From Branchipolynoe longqiensis (Eukaryota > Annelida > Polychaeta > Phyllodocida > Polynoidae): a stretch of DNA of 64,000 bases. Both the position numbers and the translations under genes were made by a program. Below are positions 10,663 through 22,735 of this stretch, piece by piece (positions within the stretch are counted from its first letter, which is position 1; every line of letters begins with the position of its first letter). The DNA lies in assembly GCA_030323885.1 (NCBI GenBank), contig CM059186.1:167211417-167275416 (forward strand). The letters run 5' to 3'. Under the pieces are notes generated by a model. It ran no database searches, was not told the DNA's origin, and saw only the letters and a list, made by a program, of their open reading frames with translations.

Positions 10663-11520
10663 GGGTTAGTATCAGGGGTGTGTATCATGTGGTAAGTAGA
10701 ATCTCTGTACATACCCCTCAGTATACACCCATCACTGCATACACACCAACATGTACGCAGCTGTACCTATTGATTACATGACGTACCCAGCAGTGCGTAC
10801 CCATCTCACACAGTGCCATACTTAATGGTTACAGTGACTGAGCAGTGCGTGTCCTGTGTACCCAGCAGTCCCCCCACCCACACCCCACACACGCGCCTGG
10901 GGCGGAGGGACGGCGGGGTGGGGAGGGGTGCGGCTGGGTGGCGTGGCGGGTAGGTGAGGCTGGCGGAGCGGGAAGGGGTGCGGCCGGGTGGCGTGGCCGG
11001 GAGGTGGGCGGGGCGAGCGGGGAGGGGTGCGGCCGGGTGGCCTGGCGGGGAGGTGGGGCGGGGTGGGGAGGTGGGGCGGGGCGGAGCGGGGTGGGGTGCG
11101 GCCGGTTGGCGTGGCGGGGTGAGGCGCGGCCGTCCCGGGGGTGACGTCCAATGCTGGGCGGGACGGGCCGCAGCTGGCAACAATTGAATCCTAATTAACC
11201 TGTACAAGCTACAGCAGATCAGTAAGCGCGGCGCACGGCGGCCGGGCGGGCCAGTCCCCAGGGTCCTGTAGGGCAGATTGGTCTGTCTCTACAGCCGTGC
11301 CGCCCGGGCGGGGCCGGGCGGGACCGGGCGGACCTTACAGGGCTGACTACCACATGTAGTTGGAATTGTTCAACAATACACAAGGTGCGTGCCATCACCC
11401 CGTCAGCTGAAGGCACCGCACGTTTAGTTCACGAGGCGCCGCGGGGAGGCGCTACGACTCAGGTAGAACATGCACCGACCTGGTGATCACTTTGTGTAGG
11501 GTTGGAGGTTGTAGGGGGTC
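10663..11520 (+). repeat. Unique flank, then ~35-bp G-rich minisatellite and GC-rich flank
   Basis: 10663-10895 is mostly unique. 10896-11140 holds about seven units of the form GGTGCGGCCGGGTGGCGTGG. 11141-11520 is unique and GC-rich (CGGGCGGGGCCGGGCGGG near 11310). No coding exon is recognisable; the opposing open frames over the array are repeat by-products. Confidence 0.7.
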
Positions 11521-11945
11521 TAGGGGCGTCAGGTGGGAAGTGGGGGTGGGTAGATGTGTCAGGTGGGAAGTGGGGGGGGGATAGGTTTGTCAGGTGGGAA
11601 GGGTAAAGAGGAGAAAGGAGGGCAGTGGGGAGGACATTGAAGGAGGTTGAGATGGGGTGGGGAGGGGAGGAGGAGACAGGAGGAGTGCAGCCGGGCTGCA
11701 GAAGGTGCAGGCTGGATAATGGGAGTTAGGTATATGAAGGAGAGGAGGCAGGGGAGAGCCGGGACCAGGCAGATAGAGAAATATTTCTGGGAAGTGCTGA
11801 TGTGATGACGAGTCGATGGGCAGGGGCAAAGAAGGCCGACGAGGGAGGGAAGGAAGAAGGAGGCAGCACGGGAGATAGGGGGGGGGAGGGAAGGACCGGG
11901 AAGGGGGTGGGTACGTCCACTAGAGGGAGTCGAAGGTCTCGTTCA
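11520..11945 (+). repeat. Purine-rich low-complexity sequence
   Basis: Three units of about 33 bp with GTCAGGTGGGAAGTGGGGG (11529-11600), followed by diffuse GGAGGA-rich sequence up to 11945. 11946-12246 after it is unique, with a short G-rich patch at 12040-12090, and shows no gene. Confidence 0.7.
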
Positions 11946-12246
11946 CCCCAGTGCACGCTGGGTTAAGGTCAGGATTCTTCACAAACCGACTACCTCATTC
12001 ACTACTAACATGACGGCTTCAAAACTCGGTGAATTGGATCAGGGTGGGGGTGGGGTGTCAGGTGGGGGTGCGGTGGTGAGGGGGGGAGGCTTCAGACACA
12101 TCGAAGTAAACAATGTCACCGACCCAAACCTGGCAGGCGTCGAATTAGAGCGGTTTATCTGAACCCATAAAATATTAATTGACATGAACGCGACATCTGA
12201 AGGCCACCCACAATGAATTAAGCCGCGGATAAACTTGTCGCTGAGG

Positions 12247-12474
12247 CCCCCCCCCCAACAGCACACCACCCAACAGCACCCCTCCCCACAGGCACCAAGC
12301 CCCACCAGCACCTCGCCCTACCAGCACCCCGCCCCACCAGCACCTCGCCCCACCATCACCCCTCCCCACCAGCACCCCTCCCCACCAGCACCTCGCCCCA
12401 CCAGCACCCCTCCCCACCAGCACCTCACCCCACCAGCACCCCTCCCCACCAGCACCCCGCCCCACCAGCCCCAC
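12247..12474 (+). repeat. 16-bp minisatellite ACCAGCACCYCKCCCC
   Basis: About 13 units of 16 bp (ACCAGCACCCCTCCCC, ACCAGCACCTCGCCCC) running straight into the assembly gap. The array probably continues into the gap and may have caused it. Confidence 0.9.
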
Positions 12475-12974
12475 NNNNNNNNNNNNNNNNNNNNNNNNNN
12501 NNNNNNNNNNNNNNNNNNNNNNNNNNNNNNNNNNNNNNNNNNNNNNNNNNNNNNNNNNNNNNNNNNNNNNNNNNNNNNNNNNNNNNNNNNNNNNNNNNNN
12601 NNNNNNNNNNNNNNNNNNNNNNNNNNNNNNNNNNNNNNNNNNNNNNNNNNNNNNNNNNNNNNNNNNNNNNNNNNNNNNNNNNNNNNNNNNNNNNNNNNNN
12701 NNNNNNNNNNNNNNNNNNNNNNNNNNNNNNNNNNNNNNNNNNNNNNNNNNNNNNNNNNNNNNNNNNNNNNNNNNNNNNNNNNNNNNNNNNNNNNNNNNNN
12801 NNNNNNNNNNNNNNNNNNNNNNNNNNNNNNNNNNNNNNNNNNNNNNNNNNNNNNNNNNNNNNNNNNNNNNNNNNNNNNNNNNNNNNNNNNNNNNNNNNNN
12901 NNNNNNNNNNNNNNNNNNNNNNNNNNNNNNNNNNNNNNNNNNNNNNNNNNNNNNNNNNNNNNNNNNNNNNNNNN
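12475..12974. other. Assembly gap, 500 N
   Basis: Exactly 500 undetermined bases. The round number points to a scaffolding placeholder, not a measured distance. Confidence 0.99.
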
Positions 12975-13107
12975 CGCCCGTTTGATATGGGGACGATAAG
13001 TAAGCTGATCAGGCCGGTGAGTGGGGAACACGCCGCCTCAAGCCGGGTCCGCAGTGTTCAAACATACACGCGCTGCCGGGGCTGTTTGTAGGGGCGCAGG
13101 AACCCCG

Positions 13108-13320
13108 CCAGACGGGCGGAGGGGGGGGGGGGGGGTAGTGGGAAGGGGGACGGGCAGGGGAAGGGAGGAGGGAGGGAGGGGGCAAGGGGAGGGGCATGGG
13201 GATGGGAGGAGGGAGCGGGCGGGGGAGGGAGGGAGGGGAGGGAGGTAGGGAGGGAGGGAGGGAGGGAGGGGGAGGGACGATGGGGGAGTAGGGCGAGGTG
13301 GGGGGGGGGGGGGGGGGCGG
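13108..13320 (+). repeat. G-rich low-complexity with two poly-G runs
   Basis: GGGA/GGGGA-rich sequence with poly-G runs at about 13121-13135 and 13300-13317. It is G-quadruplex prone. Confidence 0.85.
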
Positions 13321-13439
13321 TGTACGGCGAGAAGCAGACGTAAATGTCGACACCTGCCTCGTACCGGATCAGGCCGGAGACGGCGCTGACTGCGATACAC
13401 GGGGCGTAGATCAGGCTGACGAGGGCCGGGGACCTGGTC

Positions 13440-14455
13440 GGACACCACTAGGGGCGGGGTGCAGACCTGGTCATGGTGGCACTAGGGGGCAGGGTGCAGA
13501 CCTGATCGTGGTGCCACTAGGGAGTGGGGTGCAGACCTGGTCATGGTACCACTAGGGGGTGGGTAGACACCTGTCATGGTACCACTAGGGTGGGGTGCAA
13601 ACCTTGTCTGGTGCAATAGGTGGGTGCAGACTGTCCTGGTACCACTAGGGGGCGGGGATGCATAACTGGTCAGGTGCCACTAGGGGGCGGGAGTCAGACT
13701 TGGTCCTGATGCCACTAGGGGGTGGGGTGCAGACCTGGTCCTGGTGCCACTAGGGGGCAGGGGGCAGACCTTGCCCTGGTGCCACTAGGGGGCAGGGGGC
13801 AGACCTGGTCCTGGTACCACTAGGGGGCGGGGTGCAGACCTTGTCCTGGTTCAACTAGTCGTGGGGTGAGACTGGACCTGGTTGCCCACTAGGGGGCGGG
13901 GTGCAGACCTTGTCCTGGTGCCACTAGGGGGCGGGATGCAGACATGTCCTGTGCCACTAGGGGGCGGGGTGCAGACCTGGTCCTGATGCCACTAGGTGGC
14001 GGGGTGCAGACCTGGTCTTGGTGCCACTAGGGGGCAGTGTGCAGACCTTGTCCTGGTGCCACTAGGGGGCGTGGTGCAGACCTTGTCCTGGTGCCACTAG
14101 GGGGCGGGGTGCAGACCTTGTCCTGGTGCCACTAGGGGGCGGGGTGCAGCCCTTGTCTTGGTGCCACTAGGGGGCGGGTGCAGACCTTGTCCTGGTGCCA
14201 CTAGGGGTGGGGTGCAGACCTGGTCCTGGTGCCACTAGGGGGTGGGATGCAGACATGTTCCAGGTACCACTAGGGGGCAGGGTGCAGACCTGGTCCTGGT
14301 ACCACTAGGGGGCGGGGTGCAGACCTGGTCCTGATGCCACTAGGGGGAGGGTGCAGACCTTGTCCTGCTGCCACTAGGGGGCAGGGTGCACACCTGGTCC
14401 ACGTGCCACTAGGGGGAGGGTGCAGACCTGGAACTGCTGCCACTAGGGATGGGTC
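13440..14455 (+). repeat. 35-bp minisatellite carrying a CTCF-type core in each unit
   Basis: Thirty units with a period of about 35 bp, consensus TGCCACTAGGGGGCGGGGTG plus CAGACCTGGTCCTGG. About 16 units keep CCACTAGGGGGC exactly, one has CCACTAGGTGGC, and most others differ by one or two bases; units near 13613 and 13851 are decayed. CCACTAGGGGGC is the core of the bilaterian CTCF consensus (CCASYAGRKGGCRS). All copies point the same way. CTCF binding is an inference from the motif. Confidence 0.9.
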
Positions 14456-14644
14456 AGTGTGCTTCCTGGCCGGTCCTGACTACCCTCAAACCGTGAACGC
14501 GCGTGGCGGGCGGGGTGTGTACCCGGTGAGTTTCGCCGGGACTTGATGGGCCGCTTCCCATGTGACGGTTGGGTAGGCAGCTTTAACGAGTCTTTCACGC
14601 TACTGCGCCGGACATGATTCTGCTTATACGCACGCACCAAGTAG

Positions 14645-15310
14645 GTGTGACAGTCTGTGACAGGGTGAGGTGTGACAGTCTGTGATAGTGTGAGGTGTGA
14701 CATTCTGTCAGTGTGACAGTGTCATCTGTCAATGTGTCAGTGTGCGCTGTGACAGTCTGTCAGTGTGACAGTGTGATCTGTCAGTGTGTCAGTGTGCGCT
14801 GTGACAGTCTGTCAGCGTGACAGTGTGATCTGTCAGAATGAGAGTGTCAGATGTGACAGTATATCAGTGTGACAGCGTGAGGTGTGATATTGTTTCAGTG
14901 TAACAGTGGTATTTGTCAGTGTGACAGTGTGAGGTGTGGCAGTTTGTCAGTGTGACAGTGTGAGGTGTGACAGCCTGTCAGTGTGACAGTGTGAGGTGAC
15001 TTGGTCTGCCGGTGTGACAGTGTGAGGTGTGATAGTCTCTCAATGTGACAGTATGAGGTGGGATAGTGTGAAGGTGTCGCAGCCTGTCATTTTGACAGTG
15101 TGAGGTGTGGCAGTCTATGAGTGTGACAGTGTGAGGTGTGATAGTCTGTCAGTGTGACAGTGTGAGGTGTCGCAGTCTGTCATTGTGATAGTGTGAGGTA
15201 TGATAGACGGTAAGTGTGACAGTGCCAAGTGTGACAGACAGTCAGTATGACAGTGTCAAGTATGATATACGGGCAGTGTGACAGTGTCAGGTGTGACAGT
15301 ATGTCAATGT
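14645..15310 (+). repeat. ~31-bp minisatellite GTGACAGTGTGAGGTGTGAC
   Basis: About 22 imperfect units of roughly 31 bp alternating GTGACAGTGTGAGG and TGTGACAGTCTGTCA. The inverted pair TGACA/TGTCA recurs within each unit. 14456-14644 before it is unique without a gene. Confidence 0.85.
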
Positions 15311-16415
15311 GAAACTGTCAGGTGAGGTTAGTGATGAGGTGAGTGAGGTGTGCTGGGTAGTGTGGTTAGTGACGTGGTGAGTGAAGTGTGATGTGTGGTG
15401 AGTGAGGTGTGCTGTGTGGTGAGTGAGGTGTACTGGGTGGTGAGTGAGGTGTGATGGGTGGTGAGTGAGGTGTACTGGGTGGTGAGTGAGGTGTGATGGG
15501 TGGTGAGTGAGGTGTGATGGGTGGTGAGTGAGGTGTGCTGGGTGGTGTGGTGAGTGAGGAGGTGAGTGAGGTGTGTTGGGTGTTGAGTGAGGTGTACTGG
15601 GTGGTGAGTGAGGTGTTCTGGGTGGTGTGGTGAGTGATGAGGTGAGTGAGGTGTACTGGGTGGTGAGTGATGAGGTGAGTGAGGTGTGCTGGGTGGTGAG
15701 TGAGGTGTGTTGGGTGCTGTGGTGAGTGATGAGGTGAGTGAGGTGTGCTGGGATGTGTGGTGAGTGATGAGGTGAGTGCGGTGTGCTGGATGGTGTGGTT
15801 AGTGACATGGTGAGTGAAGTGTGCTGTGTGGTGAGTGAGGTGTGCTGGGGGTGAGTGAGGTGTGCTGGGTGGTTTGGTGAGTGATGAGGTGAGTGAGGGG
15901 TGCTGGGTGGTGTGGTGAGTGATGAGGTGAGTGAGGTGTGCTGGGTGGTGTGGTGAGTGATGAGGAAAGTGAGGGGTGCTGGGTGGTGTGGTGAGTGATG
16001 AGGTGAGTGAGGTGTGCTGGGTGGTGAATGAGGTGTGCTGGGTCATGAGTGAGGTGTGCTGGATGGTGTGGTGAGTGATGAGGTGGGTGAGGGGTGTTGG
16101 GTAGTGTGGTGAGTGATGAGATGAGTGAGGTGTGCTGGGTGGTGCTGTGAGTGATGAGGTGAGTGAGGTGTGTTGGGTAGTATGGTGAGTGATGAGCTGA
16201 GTGAGGTGTGCTGGGTGGTGAATGAGGTGTGCTGGGTTGTGAGTGAGGTGTGCTGGGTGGTGCTGTGAGTGATGAGTTGAGTGAGGTGTGCTGGATGGTG
16301 TGGTGAGTGATGAGGTGAGTGAGGGGTGCTGGGTGGTGAATGAGGTGTGCTGGGTGGTGAGTGAGGTGTGCTGGGTAGTGTGGTGAGTGATGAGGTGACT
16401 GAGGTGTGCTGCAGT
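15311..16415 (+). repeat. GT-rich minisatellite GTGAGTGAGGTGTGCTGGGT
   Basis: 1.1 kb of units built from two modules: GTGAGTGAGGTGTGCTGGGT (about 20 bp) and GGTGTGGTGAGTGATGAG (about 18 bp). Single and paired modules alternate, so the local period switches between about 21 and 38-40 bp. Confidence 0.9.
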
Positions 16416-16540
16416 GACCTGCCGTTCATCCGTGGCCTACTCAGCCCTGAGCCGCCATGCAATATTGAACAGCCGAGTTGAACCTGGGCACGAAGCATGG
16501 GCCTGGTGCCTCTTACACGCGCACTGCACGCTGGGAATAC

Positions 16541-16915
16541 CTCTACACTCCCCACACCCACACCCAGCCACACAGCAACACACCCACACCCACACCCAGA
16601 CAGCACACCCAATTACACACCACACCCACACCCCACAGCCACATCCACGCTCTGACCCCAATTACCAGCCCCTTCTACTCCACTCGCAAAACACACACCC
16701 ACATCACGCCCACACCACACCCACGCCACCTCACACATCACACCCACATCCACATTCACAAACCACACCCACACTCACATCACACCCACATCACACCTAC
16801 AGCCATGCGCGGTTTGAGACCCGGTGCATAAGTCTATTGTCTGGGAGTGAGGGTGAGGGTGAGGGTGAGGTTGGGGGTGAGGGTGAGGGTGGGGGGAGAG
16901 GGGGTTAGGGTTGGA
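16541..16915 (+). repeat. CACACCCA repeats, then GTGAGG hexamers
   Basis: 16541-16800 is an irregular CCACACCCACAC array. 16845-16900 has about ten GTGAGG hexamers, followed by GGGGTTAGGGTTGG. There is only one and a half telomere-like TTAGGG motif, too little to call a telomere. Confidence 0.8.
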
Positions 16916-17919
16916 GGATCGCCTAACCATACTAAGTACCAACTAGTAACTACAAAAGGAGAAAGCAGGCACACAGACAGACAGACAGGCATACAGACAG
17001 ACGCACACAGGCATACAGTTGACCCCAAACCCCTCCTGCTGTAGCAGCCATGCCAACTCATCACACACACACCCAAGCACCCGCACGTACGCGCCCCATC
17101 CGGGCGACCGCTGTGCATGCCGGGAGGAGATTAGGCGGGACCGGCGATGAGTAGAGACAGAACTGTGTACAAGTGAAGGTCTTCACTTATTCATGGCAAG
17201 ACACAATCTGGCTTGGAGCCGGCGGCCGCGTGTCTAGATCTAGCTTCCCGCCGCCAGTCACCCCGGGGCGCCCCGCCGCCACGCGCCGCCTTCTAATATC
17301 GCCCGCCTCGTGCGCACATCCACTGCGCATACGCGTGTTTACTCTGCGCACAATATACGCGTCAGCTGATACCCGCTGCACCCTGGGGGTGGGGTTTCTA
17401 ATCGACAAACCACCGCAGCGCCCCCTACACTACCTCCTCCCCCCACCCCCCCACCCCAACTCAGGGTTAAGGTCATGTGCTGTTCACAAGTGCAGCGCAG
17501 CGCCCCCATGCGGTGACCCTCGAATGGCGCTGTCAAACAGTAGCAGTGATAGCGCCGCTGTGATGCGATGGTGGAGAGGGTCTGGCGATTAGAGTCGGTG
17601 AGTGAGGTGTGCTGGATGGAGGGGAGGGAAGCCGGTGACACACGGGAGGGGGAGCCGCTCCCCCGGGCTGTGGTGAACTGCCGAGTGGAGGGGAGGGGAG
17701 ACGGGGGGACTCGGGAGGGGGGGGGGGGCGCTCACCCGGTCTGTCGGGGCCGTGATCAGTCACTGTCTGCACAGAGCCCCGACAGGTGTGTCGAGGGTGG
17801 CGGGCTCAGGTAGCGGGAGGCGACGTCCTGTGTGGTGGAGCGGGGTGTGTGCGTTGGGGATGATCACATGGTAGCATGGCGCCTTATTATCAGCGAGGAT
17901 TAAACGGCTTAGCTGGTGG
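16916..17919. other. Unique GC-rich sequence with small G-rich patches
   Basis: Unique, CpG-rich around 17200-17440, with a short CAGA patch (16970-17015), a minus-strand CTCF-like GTAGGGGGCGCTGC (17415-17428) and G-rich patches at 17640-17745. Open frames on both strands have no recognisable domain. No gene is supported. Confidence 0.5.
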
Positions 17920-18355
17920 ATAAGGCTGATGGAAGAGGGGGAGGGATGGGGGGAGGGGAGAGGGAAATTGAAGGGGGGGGGGGGGGGGATACCGGAGAGG
18001 GTGGTGGAGAGGGGAGGGGAATGGGAGGGTAGGGATGGGGGGAGGGAGGATGGAAGCGGGGGGAAGGTAAACGGAAAGGAGGAAAGGGAGGGAAGGGGCA
18101 TAGGGAGGGGAGGAGAGGGGGAAGTGGGTAGGGGAGAAAGGAGGGGACGGAGAGGGGGAGGGGAGGAGGGAGGGGGAGAGAATAGGAGAGAAAACTGTGG
18201 GGATAGGTAGGGGAAGGGTAAAGGCGAGGGGAATTGTGAGGGAAGGTGTGGGGAAGCGAGGAGTAGGAGGGGAGGCGGGGGAGATGGGTAGGGGAGGGTG
18301 GGGGGAGGGGAGGAGGGAGGGGATAAGTGGGCAGCGGAGAGAGGAGGGGAGAGTG
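17920..18355 (+). repeat. Purine-rich low complexity (GGGGAGGRA)
   Basis: Diffuse GGGA/GGAGA-rich sequence without a fixed period and with a poly-G run near 17976-17988. Opposite-strand Pro/Ser/Leu frames are artefacts. Confidence 0.85.
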
Positions 18356-19240
18356 GCCGGAAGAAACTCACATCATGCATCCGAGACTCCTCTGGTTGCA
18401 CACGCCGAAGGTATCTCACCGGAAGGTGCTTCACCAGTAAAAATGACTAATTCCAGAATAAAAACAGCACAATGTTATAGGCAAAATAAGATTACCTCTT
18501 TATTTTAATGTAGTTTTAATTGAATATTATGAACATACTATACACTGGAGCATTTTCTTCATAACAACTTTGAAGCGCTATTTATAGCCATTTTAATGAT
18601 GAATTTTGTTAGGTTCCATCCTCAATATTAAAGTAGTGGCAGACTGTGACAGGTCACCCCTATTTGTTTCTATATGTAAACTGACGTTTTGAAATCCAAG
18701 TTGTGGCCCCTACCTGGTGAGTGCGACTTGGCGAACTGCGCATGCTCAGGCAACCACATCCGGTGATGTGAGCCTCGCGATGGCTTTGATATGCAAGACG
18801 CCTGCGTTTGTTGCGGCCATTGCGGCCGCCATTCTCCAGCACGCACGCACTGATGCCGTGGACATCTTGGCCTAACGAGGAGACAAATCAATGTCCGCCG
18901 CCAAACCGTCGTCACGTGGTCTGCTCGGCTGGCGCCACCTGGCGGGTTCGGCGCTAATGAATCGGGCGGCGGGTGCTCGGGGGCGGCCCGGGGCTGCATA
19001 CATCAGGGAATACCAGCGCGGGCCGCCGCCCGGCCGTTACTAAGGATAACTGACATGGACAATCACTGTCAGCCCGGGCATTGAGAAGCGCCGGGCCCGG
19101 GGGCCGCGGATAATACAATTAGACAACACTCCGGGGCCGGGCGCCACTAAGCAGGCGAATAAGTAGCATCTCCTCCCTGGTTCCCGTTGTGTTACCTAGG
19201 GACGTGACGGTACGAGGCTGCTCCTGACAGTCTCCCACAC
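18356..19240. other. Unique sequence with a CpG-rich island and a CTCF-type site
   Basis: 18430-18660 is AT-rich and 18700-19140 is CpG-rich. The minus strand has CCGCCAGGTGGCGCC (18931-18945), a full CTCF-type core, next to CACGTG (18913-18918). No recognisable coding exon. An unmethylated regulatory island is possible. Confidence 0.4.
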
Positions 19241-19244
19241 ACAG

Positions 19245-20892
19245 ACGTGTACGCACACACATACCCACAGACACATACACGCACACATACATGCACATCC
19301 ACACACACCAACCCACACACCCACACACATACACATACACCCACACACACATACACATGCACCCGCCCACACACCCACACACCCACACACCCACACACAT
19401 ACACCCACATACCCCCCACACACATACACACGCACCCGCCCACACACACATACACATACACACATGTGCACACCCACACACATATACACACACATACACG
19501 CACAAATACATGCACATCCACACACACCAACCCACACACCCACACACATACACCCACACACCCACACACACATACACACGCACCCGCCCACACACCCACA
19601 CACCCACATACACCCACATACACCCCACACACATACACACACCCGCCCACACACATACACATACACACACATGTGCACACCCACACACATATACACACAT
19701 ACATGCGCAAATACATACACATCCACACACACCAACCCACACACCTACACACATACACCCACATACTCACACCAACACACACCTACCCACACACCCACAC
19801 ACCCACATACACACACCCTAACAGACACCTACACACACACATCCACACACACATACACACTCCCCCACCCACACACACATACACATACACATGCACACGT
19901 GCACATCCACACACATATACACAGACACATACGCACACAAATACATGCACACCACACACACATACACACGCACACACACCTACACACAAATACATGCACA
20001 TCCACACACACCAACCCACACACCCACAGCCATACACCCACATACTCACACCCACACACACCTACCCACACACCCGCACACCCCCACACACATACACACA
20101 CACTAACACAAACACTAATACAGACACATACACACACCCACACATCCACACACATACACTCACACACACATACACACGCACACATGCACACACGTACACA
20201 CGCACACGACCACACCCACACCCACATACTCACGCACACACCCATATCCACACCCATATACACACTCACACATCCACACACACATACACACGCACACACC
20301 CATATCCACACCCATATACACACTCACACATCCACACACATACACACGCACACACCCATATCCACACCCATATACACACTCACACATCCACACACACATA
20401 CACCCACACACAGATACACACACACATACATACACATCTACACACACCAACCCACACACCCACCCGCATACACCCACACACTCACACCCACACACACCCA
20501 CATACACACACCCACACACATACACATGCACACACCCACTTGTACACACACATACACACGCACACATGCACACCCACATACACACGCACATGCCCACCCC
20601 CACACACATATACACACTCACATATCCACACACATACACCCACACACCCACACACACACACTCATACACATACCCACATACACACACCCACCCATGCACC
20701 CACGAACAAACACACCCACACACCCATACATCCACACACATACACACATACACACACGCACATCCACAAACACATACACTCACACTCACACACATACCCA
20801 CATACACACCCACACACATACGCACACACGATCACGCCCACACCCACACACGCTCACACATACCCACATACACCCACACACACACACACACT
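19245..20892 (+). repeat. CA-rich array (CACACCCACACACATACAC)
   Basis: 1.65 kb of CACA, CCCACA and CATACA modules with occasional GCACATCCACACACACCAA phrases that recur (19295, 19512, 19717, 19997), hinting at older longer-range units of about 200-280 bp. It gives a 589-codon Thr/His frame that is not a gene. Confidence 0.95.
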
Positions 20893-21039
20893 GGCCGCCC
20901 GCCCGCCCGCCTCCTCCTATCACGGAGGAGGATCAAAGACAGGCGGGTGTGAAGGACCGCATGAATTATGGATGAGGCGGGATTCTCGGTCCGGCGTCGC
21001 ACGGCAATACGCGTAATGAGACTGTGCACAGGCCACCAA

Positions 21040-21313
21040 GTCAGGCCACCAAGTCAGGCCACCGGATCAGGCAACCCTCTCAGGCAATCCTCTCAGGTCG
21101 CCGTGTCAGGCCACCATATCAGGCCACTATTTCAGGTAACTCTGTCAAGCAAGCCTCTTAGGTCACCCTGTCAGACAACTCTAATAAGTAACCCTGTAAG
21201 GCCAGCAAGTGAAACCACTGGGTAGGGCCACCTTGTCAGGCCACCTTGTCAGGCCACATTGTCAGGCCACCCTCTCTGGGCACATCGTCAAACCACCTTA
21301 TCAGGACCCCATC
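21040..21313 (+). repeat. 13-bp minisatellite TCAGGCCACCNNN
   Basis: About 21-22 units of exactly 13 bp with conserved TCAGGCCACC and a variable end. The left units are near-identical, while those around 21170-21230 are decayed. 21314-21610 after it is unique and shows no gene. Confidence 0.9.
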
Positions 21314-21626
21314 TTATTGTCCAGCGTCCTGATGCAGGCTGTGAATGCAGCCCGCAGCCTGCAGGCCTGAACATCTTGCCTTTTCCACCTGGGACTGCGT
21401 TGTTTCATGATCTTCTAAGTTCTACGCACACAACGCACGCCCGGAGTGTCGTGCCATCCCGCCCGGCACCCACACCCGCCGGGCATCAGCGCACCGCCCG
21501 CACTGCGCTAATTCAAGTGACCAGGCGTGAAAAGCAGTATGGAAAATTGGGGTTTGCAGCTAGGAAGCCCCGGGCGGTGGGGACCGGGGCGCGGGGCGTG
21601 GGGCGTGTGGGGGTGGGAGGCGCGCG

Positions 21627-21890
21627 GGGTGCGCGGTGCGCGGTGCGCGGTGCGCGGTGCGCGGTGCGCGGTGCGCGGTGCGCGGTGCGCGGTGCGCGGT
21701 GCGCGGTGCGCGGTGCGCGGTGCGCGGTGCGCGTGCGCGGTGGCGCGTGCGCGGTGCGTGGGTGCGCGGTGCGCGGTGCGCGGTGCGCGGTGCGCGGTGC
21801 GGGGTGCGCGGTGCGCGGTGCGCGGTGCGCGGTGCGCGGTGCGCGGTGCGTGGTGCGCGGTGCGCGGTGCGCGGTGCGTGGGGCGCAAGG
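21627..21890 (+). repeat. Heptamer array GGTGCGC
   Basis: About 37 copies of GGTGCGC, nearly perfect. Each unit has an alternating purine-pyrimidine stretch GTGCGCG, so Z-DNA formation is conceivable. All three frames are open on both strands over part of it, purely because of the 7-bp period. Confidence 0.95.
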
Positions 21891-21919
21891 AGCGGTGGAG
21901 CCGGGTGTGATGGAATGAG

Positions 21920-22043
21920 TGTAACACAACTGCACGTGTCGACGTCTAGTTACTCAATGCTTTATTTATCTCAACCGCTGCTACACTGGTACCTCGCAGC
22001 GCTCGCTGGTGCCCGGCGCCCCAGCCGGGTACAATACATAACA
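21920..22043 (-). mobile_element. Putative LTR of a retrotransposon
   Basis: On the minus strand the element starts TGTTATGTATTGTACC and ends GTTGTGTTACA, giving the TG...CA ends of an LTR, 124 bp long. It contains AATAAA (about 21961-21967) shortly before its end. Directly before it on the minus strand lies the purine tract AAAAAGGGAGA (22044-22054), as expected of a polypurine tract in front of a 3' LTR. No target-site duplication or coding remnant is seen, so it is a fragment. Family not determined. Confidence 0.5.
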
Positions 22044-22613
22044 TCTCCCTTTTTATAAACAATATAAGATGAACTTGAATAAACACAAATGGCATGTACG
22101 GTTTAACACGGTGACAATCACCCAATGCGTCCGCCTCGCACCGCTGGGATTTTAACCCTCGTGCCTCAGAGTTCAGTCCTAGTGTTTCCTTTTATAAACA
22201 ATATAAGATGGAGCTGGAATAAACACAAATGGCATGTATGGTTTAACACGGTGATAATCACCCACTGAGTCCTTTGTATTTACCATACTCGTCCTTGGAC
22301 TATGTTGACGCGCAGTTCTCAAAACCGCCTTTTGTCCATTGCGTCAAATCACACATACACACTCTTATCTCCTCTTTGTGTGAAAAAAAAAAGAGAAAAA
22401 AACTACAGTTTGAGTATACCGATACACAAAACAACAAAACAAAAAAAAACACAATGCAATATACATATATGTGTCAGTTTATAACTTGCACAAATAGTCA
22501 ATGGGCAGCTTTTATCAGACACTCGGGTGAGTTTTCATTCCCGCATGCACATACCGTCAAACAATTTCTGAGACAACAGATGTATTCTCTCAGAATAGGT
22601 ACAATACATAACA
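22044..22613 (-). mobile_element. Internal remnant of the LTR element with a duplicated segment
   Basis: The 75-bp stretch next to the polypurine tract (22046-22123, containing AAACAATATAAGATG and GGTTTAACACGGTGA) is repeated at 22190-22264 with about 90% identity. At 22598-22613 the LTR start recurs (GGTACAATACATAACA in plus-strand reading), which could be the far end of a second, mostly deleted LTR. A hydrophobic or enzymatic coding region is not present. The interpretation as one collapsed element is tentative. Confidence 0.35.
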
Positions 22614-22735
22614 CCGGGGAGGGGAGCGGGGCGCGGGGAGCGGGTAGCGGGGAATGGGGGGCGGGGCGCGGGGGACGGGGAGCGGGGCGCCGGGAGCGGG
22701 GCGCGGGGGCGCGGGGCTCGGTGGTGGGGGCGGCC
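22612..22735 (+). repeat. G-rich low complexity (GCGGGGCGCGGGGA)
   Basis: Short irregular GCGGGGAGCGGG repeats, about 10 units. Confidence 0.8.

Noticed and set aside
16895..16912. Telomeric TTAGGG repeat
   Set aside because: Only one full unit plus a half unit, next to GTGAGG hexamers.
19247..21016. 589-codon Thr/His/Pro frame
   Set aside because: CA-rich array; a second frame of 503 codons overlaps it, as expected of simple repeats.
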